The notes below the pieces were generated by a model. That model ran no database searches. It saw only the letters and a list, made by a program, of their open reading frames with translations, and was not told the origin of the DNA. The position numbers were made by a program, and so were the translations under genes. Below are positions 1 through 8,916 of a DNA stretch of 61,595 bases, one piece after another (within the stretch, counting starts at the first letter, position 1; each line of letters begins with the position of its first letter). Origin of the DNA: Alphaproteobacteria bacterium HGW-Alphaproteobacteria-14 (GTDB lineage: Bacteria > Pseudomonadota > Alphaproteobacteria > Sphingomonadales > Sphingomonadaceae); NCBI GenBank assembly GCA_002842925.1, contig PHEL01000002.1:1-61595 (forward strand), read 5' to 3'.

Positions 1-1
1 C

Positions 2-832
2 ACGCGGACCGAGACGAAGAACGTCAATTCGGTGCGGTTTGTCATGCAGGTGATCGAATACGAAGCCAGCCGTCAGGTCGATGTGATCGAAAGCGGCGGG
101 CGGATCGTGCAGGAAACCCGGCTGTTCGATCCGGGCACCGGCACCACCCGCACGATGCGCAGCAAGGAAGACGCGCACGACTATCGTTACTTCCCCGATC
201 CCGATCTGTTGCCGCTGGTGCTGGAGGAGGATTTCCTCGCCGCTTGCCGCGCTTCGCTCCCCGAACTGCCCGATGCCAAGCGGCGGCGCTATGTCGAGGT
301 GCTCGGCCTCACCCCCTACAACGCGCGCGAACTGACCGCCGAGGTAGAAACCTTTGCGCGGTTCGAAACGCTGCTGGCGGAAACGGCCAAGGTGATTGGC
401 AAGGGCGAACCAGCGGTCGCTACGCAGGTCGCCAACTGGTCGCTTTCGGTCGCGCCCGGCGTGATCAAGGCGCTGGGCGATGAAGCCGATCTCGCCAACG
501 CTACTGCCGCCGCGCAGGCCAGCATCCTTGCGATGCAGGACAAGGGCGAAATCAGCGGCGGTCAGGCGAAGGAAATCTTCGAAATCGTCCTCAAGACCGG
601 CCGCGATCCGGCCGACATCGCTGAGGCCGAGGGGCTGAAGCAGGTCAGCGACACCGGCGCGATCGAAGCCGCCGTCGACGCGATCATCGCCGCCAACGCC
701 GACAAGGTCGAACAATATCGCGGCGGCAAGGAAGCGCTGTTCGGGTTCTTCGTCGGCCAGACCATGAAGGCGATGGCGGGCAAGGCCAACCCGGCGGTGG
801 TGAACCAGCTGCTCAAGGCCAAGCTGGGCTGA
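2..832 (+). CDS. gatB: Aspartyl/glutamyl-tRNA amidotransferase subunit B, C-terminal part (cut by left edge)
   Basis: GatB is the kinase/amidotransferase subunit of GatCAB, which converts misacylated Glu-tRNA(Gln) or Asp-tRNA(Asn) to the amide form in the cytoplasm. The frame is open from the first bases, so the gene starts outside the window; about 276 of the usual 480-500 residues are visible. The opening residues (TETKNVNSVRFV) match the conserved end of the catalytic domain. The tail is the helical GatB/YqeY tRNA-binding domain, ending in a typical VVNQLLKAKLG. A GTG at 32 is only an internal codon. The stop at 830-832 is followed by 65 bp with no clear terminator before the next gene. 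Identification rests on recognisable family sequence; gatC and gatA are not in view. Confidence 0.95.
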   Translation, partial: TRTETKNVNSVRFVMQVIEYEASRQVDVIESGGRIVQETRLFDPGTGTTRTMRSKEDAHDYRYFPDPDLLPLVLEEDFLAACRASLPELPDAKRRRYVEVLGLTPYNARELTAEVETFARFETLLAETAKVIGKGEPAVATQVANWSLSVAPGVIKALGDEADLANATAAAQASILAMQDKGEISGGQAKEIFEIVLKTGRDPADIAEAEGLKQVSDTGAIEAAVDAIIAANADKVEQYRGGKEALFGFFVGQTMKAMAGKANPAVVNQLLKAKLG

Positions 833-897
833 ACCGCAAGATCGGTCGGGCGCAGGGACGCTCGCCGGTCTAGCCATCCCCTGCCACGGAGGATGGA

Positions 898-1764
898 ATG
901 AACGAGGCTGCTACTGAAAACTATCGCAGGCGCATGGCGCGGGTGCTGGATCATATTGACCAGCACCCCGACGACGATTTGCGGCTGGAGGCGCTCAGCC
1001 GTGTAGCGGCTTTCAGCAAGTTTCATTTCCATCGCCAGTTCGGAGCGACCTTCGGGATCCCGGTCCAGCGCTATGTCAACCTCTCGCGGCTTAAGCGAGC
1101 GGCGTTTGCGCTGGGGTGCAGGCCGGAACTGCCGGTCATCGACATCGCGCTTTCCGCAGGGTTCCAGACCCCGGATTCCTTTGCGAAGGCCTTTCGCAAA
1201 GCCTTCGGGACGAGCCCTTCGGCGTTCCGCGACAACCCGGACTGGACGGCGTGGCACGCGGCAATCACGCCGCAGACGCGAGCAAGGAAACACGCCATGA
1301 CGCACTACACCGCCGATCAGGTCGCTATCGTCGACTTCGCGACCACCCCCATCCTCACCCTGCGCCACGACGGCCCGTCGCATAGGCTGGGCACGACGCT
1401 CGCGCGGTTTATCGCGTGGCGCAAGGCGAATGGCGCGGGGCCGCAGCGCACGCGCACCTTCAACATTTTCCTCGCCGACGGCGAGGGCGAGCCGCAGGTC
1501 GAACTCGCGTGCAGCCGCGTGCCTGGTCTCACCCCGGGCGAGGGGATGCGCGAAAACACCATTCCCGCCGGTCGCTGCGCAAGGCTGCTGCTGACCGGGT
1601 CTGCCGACGATCTGGAAGCGCCAGCAAACTGGCTCTATCGTGAATGGCTCCCCGGCAGCGGTGAGCAATTGCGCGATTTCCCGCTGTTCTGCGAGCGCAG
1701 CAATTTCGGCCCTGATCTGCCCGAAAGCGAGATGGTGACGGCGCTTTACCTTCCTCTGGCCTAA
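898..1764 (+). CDS. AraC-family transcriptional regulator with GyrI-like effector domain
   Basis: This 288-residue protein has an N-terminal AraC double helix-turn-helix (about residues 8-110, with the typical FSKFHFHRQF and GFQTPDSFAKAFRKAFGTSP segments). A GyrI/SoxS-effector-like small-molecule binding domain follows (about 135-288). This Rob/BmrR-like architecture usually activates stress or drug-response genes when a ligand binds the C-terminal domain; the ligand cannot be read from sequence. GGAGG lies just upstream of the ATG at 898, which supports that start. It sits alone between gatB and trmL on the same strand, so its targets are not evident from context. Confidence 0.9.
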   Translation: MNEAATENYRRRMARVLDHIDQHPDDDLRLEALSRVAAFSKFHFHRQFGATFGIPVQRYVNLSRLKRAAFALGCRPELPVIDIALSAGFQTPDSFAKAFRKAFGTSPSAFRDNPDWTAWHAAITPQTRARKHAMTHYTADQVAIVDFATTPILTLRHDGPSHRLGTTLARFIAWRKANGAGPQRTRTFNIFLADGEGEPQVELACSRVPGLTPGEGMRENTIPAGRCARLLLTGSADDLEAPANWLYREWLPGSGEQLRDFPLFCERSNFGPDLPESEMVTALYLPLA

Positions 1765-1791
1765 GCCCGATTGGCGCGATAGGCGGGGGCC

Positions 1792-2253
1792 ATGTCGATC
1801 TCAATCATCCTCATCCAGCCCGAAATCCCCGGCAATACCGGTGCGATCGGGCGCACTTGTGTGGCGCTGGGGATGGAGCTGATCCTGATCCATCCGCTCG
1901 GGTTCGACATTTCTGACACCCGCGTGAAGCGGGCGGGGCTGGATTACTGGCGCCACGTCAACCTTACCGAATATGCGAGCTGGGACGCGTTTCTTGCGGC
2001 GCGCAGCCCCCGCGCAGACCAGCTGTTCCTGTTCGAGGAGTTCGGCAGCCGCAGCTTCTACGAACCGGAATACCCGGACGATGCGATGCTGGTGTTCGGG
2101 CAGGAAACCAAGGGCATCCCCAAGCCGATTATCGAGCGCCACGAAGGCCGCCTGTTCCACCTGCCGATGCGGTCAGACGTGATCCGCTCGCTCAACCTCG
2201 CCAATACCGTAACGGCGGCGGCCTATCAGGCGCTGCGGGGGAGGATCGGGTAA
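1792..2253 (+). CDS. trmL: tRNA (cytidine/uridine-34-2'-O)-methyltransferase
   Basis: At 153 residues this is a single-domain SPOUT methyltransferase of the TrmL type, which 2'-O-methylates the wobble base of tRNA-Leu using S-adenosylmethionine. The three SPOUT motifs are present: the start IILIQPEIPGNTGAIGRTC, the central FGQETKGIP and the knot segment IRSLNLANTVTAAAYQALR. Length matches the family. The start is 27 nt after the AraC gene, preceded by a G-rich stretch. It works as a homodimer in the cytoplasm. There is no functional link to its neighbours. Confidence 0.95.
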   Translation: MSISIILIQPEIPGNTGAIGRTCVALGMELILIHPLGFDISDTRVKRAGLDYWRHVNLTEYASWDAFLAARSPRADQLFLFEEFGSRSFYEPEYPDDAMLVFGQETKGIPKPIIERHEGRLFHLPMRSDVIRSLNLANTVTAAAYQALRGRIG

Positions 2254-2306
2254 GGAAAAGGTGCTGTTGCTGATTGTCAACCAAGCCGACAGCAGGCCAC
2301 GTCACT

Positions 2307-2337
2307 GCCATCCGCTCGGCAAGATCGAGCGGATGGC
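2307..2337 (+). other. Perfect 12-bp hairpin in the trmL-oxidoreductase gap
   Basis: GCCATCCGCTCG (2307-2318) and CGAGCGGATGGC (2326-2337) are exact inverted repeats around a 7-nt loop. No T-run follows, so this is not a canonical intrinsic terminator. It lies 86 nt upstream of the next start codon. It could be a 5' UTR structure or a mRNA-end stabiliser for trmL. Confidence 0.6.
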
Positions 2338-2423
2338 CCTGTGAGCGTCCAGAGCTTGCGCGCAATCGACCCGCGCGCGATGAGGCGGGCACGACCTGCA
2401 CAATCGCAGCAAAGGATCGCACA

Positions 2424-3521
2424 TTGACTCAGACACTCCTGCTGGTCGGCGGCGGGCACGCGCATGTTGCGGTGCTGGCTGACTGGATCGCCCGCGGAGT
2501 GCCTGCGGATGCGCGCACGGTGCTGCTGACCCCGCAGCCGACGTTGCGCTATTCGGGCATGGTGCCGGGCTGGATCGTGGGGCAGCATGGCCGCGATCAG
2601 GCGCTGGTTGATGTGGCCGCGCTGGCGCAGCGTGCCGGGGTCGAACTGATACTCGATTCCTGCACCGGGCTTGATCCCGATGCGCGGCGCGTGCGCACGG
2701 CTGGGGGCGAGGAGATCGCATTTGACTTCGCATCATTCGACACCGGCGGCGAAGGGCGCGGCGCGGCGCTGCTGGGCGATAATCCGCGTCTGATCGACGT
2801 GCGCCCGATTGGAGCTTTCGTGGATCGCCTGGCTGCACTGCCCGCGCTCGCCCATGTGGTGGTTGCAGGCGGCGGGGCGGGCGGGGTGGAACTGGCATTT
2901 GCGCTCCGCAATCGTGCCGCCGGGCAGGCGCAAGTGACGCTGGTGACGGGGCGTTCGGGCCTGCTTCCCGGGTTTGCGCCTGCCGTGCAGCGCCGCGTGG
3001 CCGCAGCTTTGGTGCGGCAACAAATTGCGATGCAGGTCGATGATGCGCGGATTGCGGAAGGGGAGATCATGGCAGGCGCAAGGTCGCTTGAACCCACAGA
3101 TGCGATCATCGCCGCACTGGGCAGCGCCGCGCCGCGTTGGGTGCGCGAAAGCGGGCTGGCGGTGGACGATGCGGGCTTCATCAGCGTTAACCAGCATCAC
3201 CAATCCCCATCACACCCGCATATCTTCGCCGCCGGGGATGTCGCGGCGCGCACCGACCGGGCGCTGGCCCATTCCGGCGTTCATGCGGTGTTCGCAGGCC
3301 CGGTGATCGCTGCCAATCTGCGCGCTGTGCTGGCGGGTGAAGCGCCCCTTGCCTCCTATCACCCGCGCGCCCACAGCCTTTATCTGATGAACACGGGCGA
3401 CGGATCGGCGATTGCCAGCTATGGCCCGTTTACCGCGCAGGGGCGCTGGGTGCTGCGATTGAAGCACTGGATCGACAGGCTTTGGATCGAAAAATATGCT
3501 GCGCTTGCGAAGGAATCGTAA
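2424..3521 (+). CDS. FAD-dependent pyridine nucleotide-disulfide oxidoreductase family protein (NDH-2/SelD-associated type)
   Basis: The protein begins with an FAD-binding dinucleotide fold (LLLVGGGHAHVAVLADW). A second Rossmann fold for NAD(P)H follows (VVVAGGGAGGVELAFAL), and a late FAD motif ends in FAAGDVA. Overall it resembles the family that is fused to SelD in other bacteria and is related to type II NADH dehydrogenases. No redox-active CXXC is seen, and no selD lies nearby, so the substrate is unknown. The TTG at 2424 is chosen as start because AAAGGA lies 8 nt upstream (2411-2416) and the GG(G)H motif begins right after; longer in-frame starts precede it without a ribosome site. It leads a five-gene plus-strand run (to 8072) with short gaps. 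Confidence 0.8.
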   Translation: MTQTLLLVGGGHAHVAVLADWIARGVPADARTVLLTPQPTLRYSGMVPGWIVGQHGRDQALVDVAALAQRAGVELILDSCTGLDPDARRVRTAGGEEIAFDFASFDTGGEGRGAALLGDNPRLIDVRPIGAFVDRLAALPALAHVVVAGGGAGGVELAFALRNRAAGQAQVTLVTGRSGLLPGFAPAVQRRVAAALVRQQIAMQVDDARIAEGEIMAGARSLEPTDAIIAALGSAAPRWVRESGLAVDDAGFISVNQHHQSPSHPHIFAAGDVAARTDRALAHSGVHAVFAGPVIAANLRAVLAGEAPLASYHPRAHSLYLMNTGDGSAIASYGPFTAQGRWVLRLKHWIDRLWIEKYAALAKES

Positions 3522-3563
3522 CTTGCGCTCGCGTGGCGGCGAATGCCGGGCAAGGAGTTTGTT

Positions 3564-5702
3564 TTGAAGAAAATTGTCATTCTTGCCGCGTTGGCCGCGC
3601 TGGTCGCGGCCTATTTCGTTTTTGACCTTGGCCAATATCTCACGCTCGATGGGATCAAGGCGGTCGCCGCCGATCTGGCTGCGTTCCAGCAGCGCAACCC
3701 GCTGGCGGTGATCGCCGGGTTCTTCATCGCCTATGTGCTGGTGACTGCCGCATCCATTCCGGGAGCCGCGATCCTGACGCTGGCGGCAGGTGCGCTGTTC
3801 GGCGTGGTGGGGGGCACGATTCTCGTCTCCTTTGCCTCGACCGCAGGGGCGACGCTCGCCTTTCTGTCGTCCCGCTATGTGCTGCGCGACAGCATCGAGG
3901 CACGCTTTGGCGAGCGGTTGAAGGCAATCAACACCGGGCTTGAGCGTGATGGGCCGTTTTACCTGTTCAGCCTGCGGATGATCCCGGTGTTCCCGTTCTT
4001 TGTGGTCAATCTGGTGATGGGCCTGACCCGCATCCGCACCTGGACTTATGCCTGGGTGAGCCAGCTGGGGATGCTGCTGGGCACCATTGTTTACGTGAAC
4101 GCGGGCACGCAGCTGGCGCAGATTGACAGCCTTTCGGGCATTGCCTCGCCCGGCGTGCTGGCAAGTTTTGCGCTGCTGGGCATCGTGCCGTGGCTGGCGA
4201 AAGGGATCATCGGGGTGATCAAACGCCGCAAGGTCTATGCCGGGTTCACCAGGCCCAAAAAGTTCGACCGCAATCTGGTGGTGATCGGCGGCGGTTCGGC
4301 GGGCCTCGTGTCGGCCTATATCGCCGCGCAAGTGAAGGCGAGCGTGACGCTGGTCGAAGCCAGGGACATGGGCGGCGATTGCCTCAACACCGGCTGCGTG
4401 CCGTCCAAGGCGCTGATCAAAAGCGCCAAGGTTGCTGCGATGATGCGCCATGCCGACAAATACGGGCTGGAAGCGAGCGAGCCCAAGGTGCCGTTCAGGG
4501 CGGTGATGGCGCGGGTGCTGGATACGATCAAGGCGATTGAACCGCACGACAGCGTCGAACGCTACACCGAACTCGGCGTCGATGTGGTCAAGGGTTACGC
4601 GACGATCATCGATCCGTGGACGGTCGAGATTGCCCGCAATGACGGCGGCACGCAGCGGTTGACGACGCGCAGCATCATCATCGCCAGCGGGGCAGAGCCG
4701 GTGGTGCCCCCGATCGCCGGGATCGAAGATAGCGGCTATCTGACCAGTGAAACCTTGTGGGATACCTTCGCCAAGCTGGATAAAGCGCCCGCGCGGGTCA
4801 TTATCCTGGGCGGCGGGCCGATTGGGTGTGAATTGTCACAAGCGCTCGCGCGGCTGGGATCGAATGTCACGCAGGTTGAAATGATGCCCGAATTGCTGGG
4901 CCGCGAAGATGCGGACGTGTCCAGCCTTGCGCGCGGCGTGCTGGAGGAATCGGGCGTCACCGTGCTCACCGATCACAAGGCGGTGCGGGTCGAAGACGGC
5001 GTGCTGATCGCCGAACATGGCGGGCAGGAGGTGCGCATCGCCTATGATGCGCTGATCGTCGCGATCGGGCGCAAGGCGCGGCTGACCGGGTTCGGGCTGG
5101 AGGATATCGGTGTCGACACAAACCGAACCGTGACCACCGATGAATTTCTGGCGACCAAATTCCCCAATATCTTTGCCGCGGGCGATGTGGCGGGGCCATA
5201 CCAGTTCACCCACACCGCCAGCCATCAGGCGTGGTATGCCAGTGTCAATGCGTTGTTCGGGCAGTTCAGGAAATTCAAGGCCGATTACCGTGTGATCCCG
5301 GCGGTGACATTCCTCGATCCCGAAATCGCGCGGGTCGGCATAAATGAACGCGAGGCGGCAGAGCAGGGCATCGCGGTTGACGTGACCCGTTATGACCTCG
5401 ACGATCTCGACCGCGCGATTGCCGAAAGCGAAACGCGCGGCTTTGTCAAAGTGTTGACCGCACCTGGCAAGGACAAGGTGCTGGGCGCGACCATCGTCGG
5501 CGCGCACGCTGGCGAATTGCTGGCCGAATATGTGCTGGCGATGAAGCACGGGATCGGGCTAAACAAGATCCTCGGCACGATCCATTCCTATCCGACCATG
5601 GCCGAAGCCAACAAGTTTGCGGCCGGAAACTGGAAACGCGCGAACAAGCCGGAAGGCGTGCTGAAATGGGTTGAACGCTACCACGCATGGCGACGCGGCT
5701 GA
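3564..5702 (+). CDS. Fusion: TVP38/VTT membrane domain plus mercuric-reductase-like FAD disulfide oxidoreductase
   Basis: The first ~225 residues form a multi-helix TVP38/TMEM64 (VTT) domain with the family signature around FSLRMIPVFPFFVVNLVMG. From about residue 235 a complete class I pyridine nucleotide-disulfide reductase follows: FAD fold (NLVVIGGGSAGLVSA), redox-active pair in GGDCLNTGCVPSKAL, NAD fold (IILGGGPIGCELSQAL), second FAD motif (IFAAGDVAG) and dimerisation domain with HSYPTMAE. The His and Tyr/Cys metal-binding tail of true MerA is not seen, so it is better called a dihydrolipoamide-dehydrogenase-like reductase tethered to the inner membrane. TTG at 3564 is preferred over ATG at 3543 because AAGGAG (3552-3557) lies 6 nt upstream of it. 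Substrate unknown. Confidence 0.85.
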   Translation: MKKIVILAALAALVAAYFVFDLGQYLTLDGIKAVAADLAAFQQRNPLAVIAGFFIAYVLVTAASIPGAAILTLAAGALFGVVGGTILVSFASTAGATLAFLSSRYVLRDSIEARFGERLKAINTGLERDGPFYLFSLRMIPVFPFFVVNLVMGLTRIRTWTYAWVSQLGMLLGTIVYVNAGTQLAQIDSLSGIASPGVLASFALLGIVPWLAKGIIGVIKRRKVYAGFTRPKKFDRNLVVIGGGSAGLVSAYIAAQVKASVTLVEARDMGGDCLNTGCVPSKALIKSAKVAAMMRHADKYGLEASEPKVPFRAVMARVLDTIKAIEPHDSVERYTELGVDVVKGYATIIDPWTVEIARNDGGTQRLTTRSIIIASGAEPVVPPIAGIEDSGYLTSETLWDTFAKLDKAPARVIILGGGPIGCELSQALARLGSNVTQVEMMPELLGREDADVSSLARGVLEESGVTVLTDHKAVRVEDGVLIAEHGGQEVRIAYDALIVAIGRKARLTGFGLEDIGVDTNRTVTTDEFLATKFPNIFAAGDVAGPYQFTHTASHQAWYASVNALFGQFRKFKADYRVIPAVTFLDPEIARVGINEREAAEQGIAVDVTRYDLDDLDRAIAESETRGFVKVLTAPGKDKVLGATIVGAHAGELLAEYVLAMKHGIGLNKILGTIHSYPTMAEANKFAAGNWKRANKPEGVLKWVERYHAWRRG

Positions 5703-5729
5703 TCGCTCTGCACTTCGGGAGAACGAGAG

Positions 5730-6161
5730 ATGCTTACCAAGATTTCCCTGCTTATCATGCGGGTGGGAACCGGAATGCTCTTGGTGCTGTGGGGCGGCGC
5801 GCGTCTCTTGAAAGAAGGGATGGGGCCACATCTGGCCAATAAATACTACGGCGGTGTCGCGGCAGACAGCACCTTGCAATTGGCGTTCGCCGGGTTTGAA
5901 GTGGTGCTGGGCCTGCTCGTCGTGGTTGGCCTGTTTCGCAAATATAGCCTGATCGGATCAGCGGTGATTCTGGTTGGCGGTGTGCTGCCGATCTGGCGGC
6001 ACTTTCTTGATCCCTATGGCCAATATCTGTTTGCCAAGCCCGAAGACGCGAACCTGCTGTTCTTCCCTTCGCTGACCGTGGCGGGCGCGGCGCTGGCGCT
6101 GATTGCGCTGCGCGATCTGGACACGCTGGCGCTTGACAAACTGTTCGGCAAAAAGCGCTGA
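5730..6161 (+). CDS. DoxX-like small membrane protein
   Basis: This 143-residue protein has about four hydrophobic segments (roughly 8-25, 47-66, 73-90, 108-124), a layout typical of the DoxX/DoxD-like superfamily. GGGAGAACGAGAG precedes the ATG at 5730. It lies 27 nt after the VTT-reductase gene and 24 nt before the transporter gene, so all are probably co-transcribed. Some DoxX members associate with membrane redox enzymes, which would fit the neighbouring reductase; that is inference only. Confidence 0.6.
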   Translation: MLTKISLLIMRVGTGMLLVLWGGARLLKEGMGPHLANKYYGGVAADSTLQLAFAGFEVVLGLLVVVGLFRKYSLIGSAVILVGGVLPIWRHFLDPYGQYLFAKPEDANLLFFPSLTVAGAALALIALRDLDTLALDKLFGKKR

Positions 6162-6185
6162 CACCGCCGCAGACAGGAGCAGAAT

Positions 6186-7463
6186 TTGGAACTGTTTGAC
6201 CAACTGCGAGGTCTGATCGGCCTTGCGGTGCTTGTCGCCCTCGCCTGGGGGTTCAGCGAAGATCGCCGCAGCCATCCCGGCTGGCGCTGGATGCTCGGCG
6301 CGCTGGCGTTGCAAGGGCTGCTCGCGGTGCTGATCGTGCGGGTGCCGGTGGTGTGGCAGGCGGTGGGCCTTGCCAATTCTGCCGTCAGCGCGGTCGAACA
6401 GGCTACGCTCAAGGGATCGTCCTACATGTTCGGATATCTCGGCGGGGCGCCGCTGCCGTTCGCATTGGCCGATGGCGCGCAGCCGCCGCTGATCATCGCG
6501 TTCCAGATCCTGCCGCTGGTGATCGTGTTTTCCGCGCTCGCCGCGCTGTTGTGGCATTGGGGGGTGCTGCGTTGGCTGGTCAATGGCTTGTCGTTTCTCC
6601 TCCGGCGCAGCTTGGGCGTGAGCGGCGTCGTCGGCCTGTCGGGCGGGGCCAACATGTTCCTTGGCGTGGTTGAAAGCCCGCTGGTGGTGCGCGCCTATTT
6701 TGACCGGATGACCCGCGCCGAACTGTTTCAGGTGATGGTGCTGGCAATGGCGACCATCAGTGGGGCGATCCTGATCCTCTATGCCACCACCTTGCGCGCG
6801 ACCGTGCCCGATGCGGTGGGCCACATGATCTCCGCTTCGCTGATCTCGCTTCCCGCCGCGCTGCTGATCGCGCGGCTGATGGTGCCGGGGACACCGGAGG
6901 ATGCCAAGACGGCGATAGCGAAGGATGAACCCGGCCTGCGTTACGAATCCAGCATCGACGCGATCGTCAAAGGCACGATGGACGGGATGGCGCTGTTCCT
7001 GGCGGTGATTGCGGTGATCATCGTGGTGTTTGCGCTGGTGGCGCTGACCGATCAGGCGCTGGCGCTGCTGCCGTTGATCGATGGCGAAGCGATCAGCCTC
7101 AAACGCGTGATGGGCTGGGTGTTCGCGCCGTTCATGTGGCTGCTGGGCGTGCCGTGGGGTGAAGCGCAGGCGGCAGGCGGACTGATGGGCACCAAGGCGA
7201 TCCTCAACGAATATGTCGCCTATCTCGAACTCGCCGCGCTGCCCGATGGCACCTTTGGCCCGCGCAGCCTGCTGATTGTCACCTATGCGCTGTGCGGGGT
7301 GGCGAACCTTGCCAGCGTCGGCCTGCTGGTATCGACCATCGGCACCCTGTGCCCCGAACGCCGTGCCGAAGCGGCGGGATTGGGGATGAAAAGCTGGCTG
7401 GCGGGCAACCTTGCCACCGCGATGACCGGGGCGTGGATCGGGCTGGTAAGCTGGGGCGCATAG
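6186..7463 (+). CDS. Concentrative nucleoside transporter (CNT/NupC family)
   Basis: This 425-residue inner-membrane protein has ten or so hydrophobic segments and the CNT core motif in the region LGVSGVVGLSGGANMFLGV followed by ESPLVV. The second half carries GVPWGEAQAAGGLMGTKAILNE and the conserved ALCGVANLASVGL end. CNT proteins couple nucleoside uptake to H+ or Na+. The start is TTG at 6186, with AGGAG at 6175-6179 giving the ribosome site. Length is in the normal range (400-425). It is followed after 3 nt by the phosphatidyltransferase gene. Confidence 0.9.
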   Translation: MELFDQLRGLIGLAVLVALAWGFSEDRRSHPGWRWMLGALALQGLLAVLIVRVPVVWQAVGLANSAVSAVEQATLKGSSYMFGYLGGAPLPFALADGAQPPLIIAFQILPLVIVFSALAALLWHWGVLRWLVNGLSFLLRRSLGVSGVVGLSGGANMFLGVVESPLVVRAYFDRMTRAELFQVMVLAMATISGAILILYATTLRATVPDAVGHMISASLISLPAALLIARLMVPGTPEDAKTAIAKDEPGLRYESSIDAIVKGTMDGMALFLAVIAVIIVVFALVALTDQALALLPLIDGEAISLKRVMGWVFAPFMWLLGVPWGEAQAAGGLMGTKAILNEYVAYLELAALPDGTFGPRSLLIVTYALCGVANLASVGLLVSTIGTLCPERRAEAAGLGMKSWLAGNLATAMTGAWIGLVSWGA

Positions 7464-7466
7464 CCG

Positions 7467-8072
7467 ATGTTTGACGCCAAACTGCGCCCGCTGATCGATC
7501 CGCCGCTTAACTGGGCGGGGCGCGCGCTTGCGAGGGTGGGGGTGACCGCCAACGGGTTGACCTTTGCCGGGCTGGCGTTGGGCCTGGCAGGCGCGGCAGC
7601 CATCGCCTTTGGCCATATCGGCTGGGGGCTGGCGCTGATCCTTGCGAACCGCGTGGCCGATGGGCTGGACGGCGCGGTGGCGCGGGTGCGCGGGCCGAGC
7701 GATCTGGGCGGTTATTTCGACATTGTCGCCGACTTTGCGTTCTATGTCTCGATCCCGCTGGGGTTTGGGGTGCTGGCGGCGCAGAACACCTTGCCCGCGC
7801 TGGTGCTGGTCGCCAGCTTTGTCCTGACCGGGGTCAGCTTCCTCGCCTTCGCGGTCATCGCGGCAAAGCGCGGGACGGAAACGACGGCGCATGGCCGCAA
7901 AAGCTTTTTCTATTCCACCGGGCTGGCCGAAGGCACCGAGACGATCGCACTGTTCATCGCCATGTGCCTGTTTCCGGCGTGGTTCACGTGGCTCGCCTAT
8001 GGCTACGCGGCGCTGTGTGTGCTGACCGTGTTTCAGCGCAGCGCGCTGGCGGTAACGGCGTTTCGCGACTGA
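7467..8072 (+). CDS. CDP-alcohol phosphatidyltransferase family protein
   Basis: This is a 201-residue integral membrane enzyme. The family signature D-G-x2-A-R-x8-G-x3-D-x3-D is visible as DGLDGAVARVRGPSDLGGYF followed by DIVAD (about residues 68-92). Such enzymes transfer a phosphatidyl group from CDP-diacylglycerol to an alcohol (glycerol-phosphate, serine, inositol and so on); the acceptor cannot be told from this sequence. The ATG starts 3 nt after the transporter stop, indicating translational coupling. It ends the plus-strand run that began at 2424. Confidence 0.88.
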   Translation: MFDAKLRPLIDPPLNWAGRALARVGVTANGLTFAGLALGLAGAAAIAFGHIGWGLALILANRVADGLDGAVARVRGPSDLGGYFDIVADFAFYVSIPLGFGVLAAQNTLPALVLVASFVLTGVSFLAFAVIAAKRGTETTAHGRKSFFYSTGLAEGTETIALFIAMCLFPAWFTWLAYGYAALCVLTVFQRSALAVTAFRD

Positions 8073-8075
8073 TTA

Positions 8076-8110
8076 TTCAGCCGTCGACTGTTCAGCCAGT
8101 GACTGTTCAG
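8076..8110. repeat. Short 15-bp tandem repeat between convergent genes
   Basis: TTCAGCCGTCGACTG (8076-8090) is followed directly by TTCAGCCAGTGACTG (8091-8105) and a partial third TTCAG. The copies differ at two positions. The repeat fills the 34-bp gap between two convergent genes and runs into the last codons of the minus-strand gene. Confidence 0.7.
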
Positions 8111-8916
8111 CGGCTGGCCGATCCCAACAACGCCTCGGTGCGGCTGCGCAGTTCGATGATCCGCGCGGTGTTTGCGCCCAGATCGCTGCGGCCCACCCGG
8201 CTGACCGAACGGAAATCGATCTGCGCATCGCCAACGCGGGCGACCACATCATCCTTGAACCCGAACCAGAAGGTTCCCGCCACGCCTTCAACCATTCCGG
8301 TTTCGGCATCGCTTCGGATGTCGGACAGCCCCATCGCGTCCATCGCGGCTTTGACTGCAGCGACGCCTTCGGCCTTGCTTGCGCCGCCCAGTGGCAGTGG
8401 AGCCGGGCGATCCTTGCGGTCGGTGATGATCTGCGCGTGGGATTTGATCGCCAGTTCAGGCGGCACGCTTTGGTAAAGTTCCAACTGGCCCAGCGGGGTC
8501 TGGTAATCGCTCAGCGGATTGGCGCCGCTCGCCTCGCGCGCGGCCATCGTCTCGTGCGAGAACGCGGGCGGATTGGCGGTATCGGTGGCGATGTCGTGGA
8601 TCGGGTTGTCGCCAGCCGCACCCCTCGCAGTGCTGAACATCACGAACACCGCGCCGGGCACCAGCAGCCCGATGATGGCCGCCGCCAACAGCCCTTTGCG
8701 GCGCGGCTTTCCGAATAAAGCGATGATCAGCGATATCAGCGCAGCCACCGCCACAATCCCCAGCAGCATTACCCCGCCGCCGAATGTCAGCGACACCAGC
8801 CCGGTCTGCCAGTTCCACAGGCCGATTTTCGTGCCGAGCGCGGCAACCGCAAAATACAGCGGAAGGAACGCCAGCAAGGCGAGGACGATCTTGGTATGCC
8901 AGGGCAGGTTTTTCAT
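8107..8916 (-). CDS. DUF1499 family membrane protein
   Basis: The N-terminal ~100 residues carry three hydrophobic segments (about 8-30, 40-65, 75-95). The C-terminal ~150 residues form a DUF1499 domain, recognisable from the pattern TGMVEGVAGTFWFGFKDD and the ending VRSVSRVGRSDLGANTARI-like segment. The function of the family is not known. ATG at 8916 is taken as start; an in-frame GTG three codons earlier is possible. The gene converges with the phosphatidyltransferase and diverges from the cytochrome c gene, with about 200 bp between starts that must hold both promoters. Confidence 0.8.
   Translation of the reverse strand: MKNLPWHTKIVLALLAFLPLYFAVAALGTKIGLWNWQTGLVSLTFGGGVMLLGIVAVAALISLIIALFGKPRRKGLLAAAIIGLLVPGAVFVMFSTARGAAGDNPIHDIATDTANPPAFSHETMAAREASGANPLSDYQTPLGQLELYQSVPPELAIKSHAQIITDRKDRPAPLPLGGASKAEGVAAVKAAMDAMGLSDIRSDAETGMVEGVAGTFWFGFKDDVVARVGDAQIDFRSVSRVGRSDLGANTARIIELRSRTEALLGSASR

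Noticed and set aside
3210-4547. 445-codon minus-strand frame
   Set aside because: Antisense to two oxidoreductases with clear motifs; His/Arg-rich shadow.
5958-7892. 644-codon open frame on the minus strand
   Set aside because: Antisense to DoxX, CNT and phosphatidyltransferase genes; its product is extremely Arg/Gln/His-rich and matches no family, as expected for the shadow of high-GC genes.
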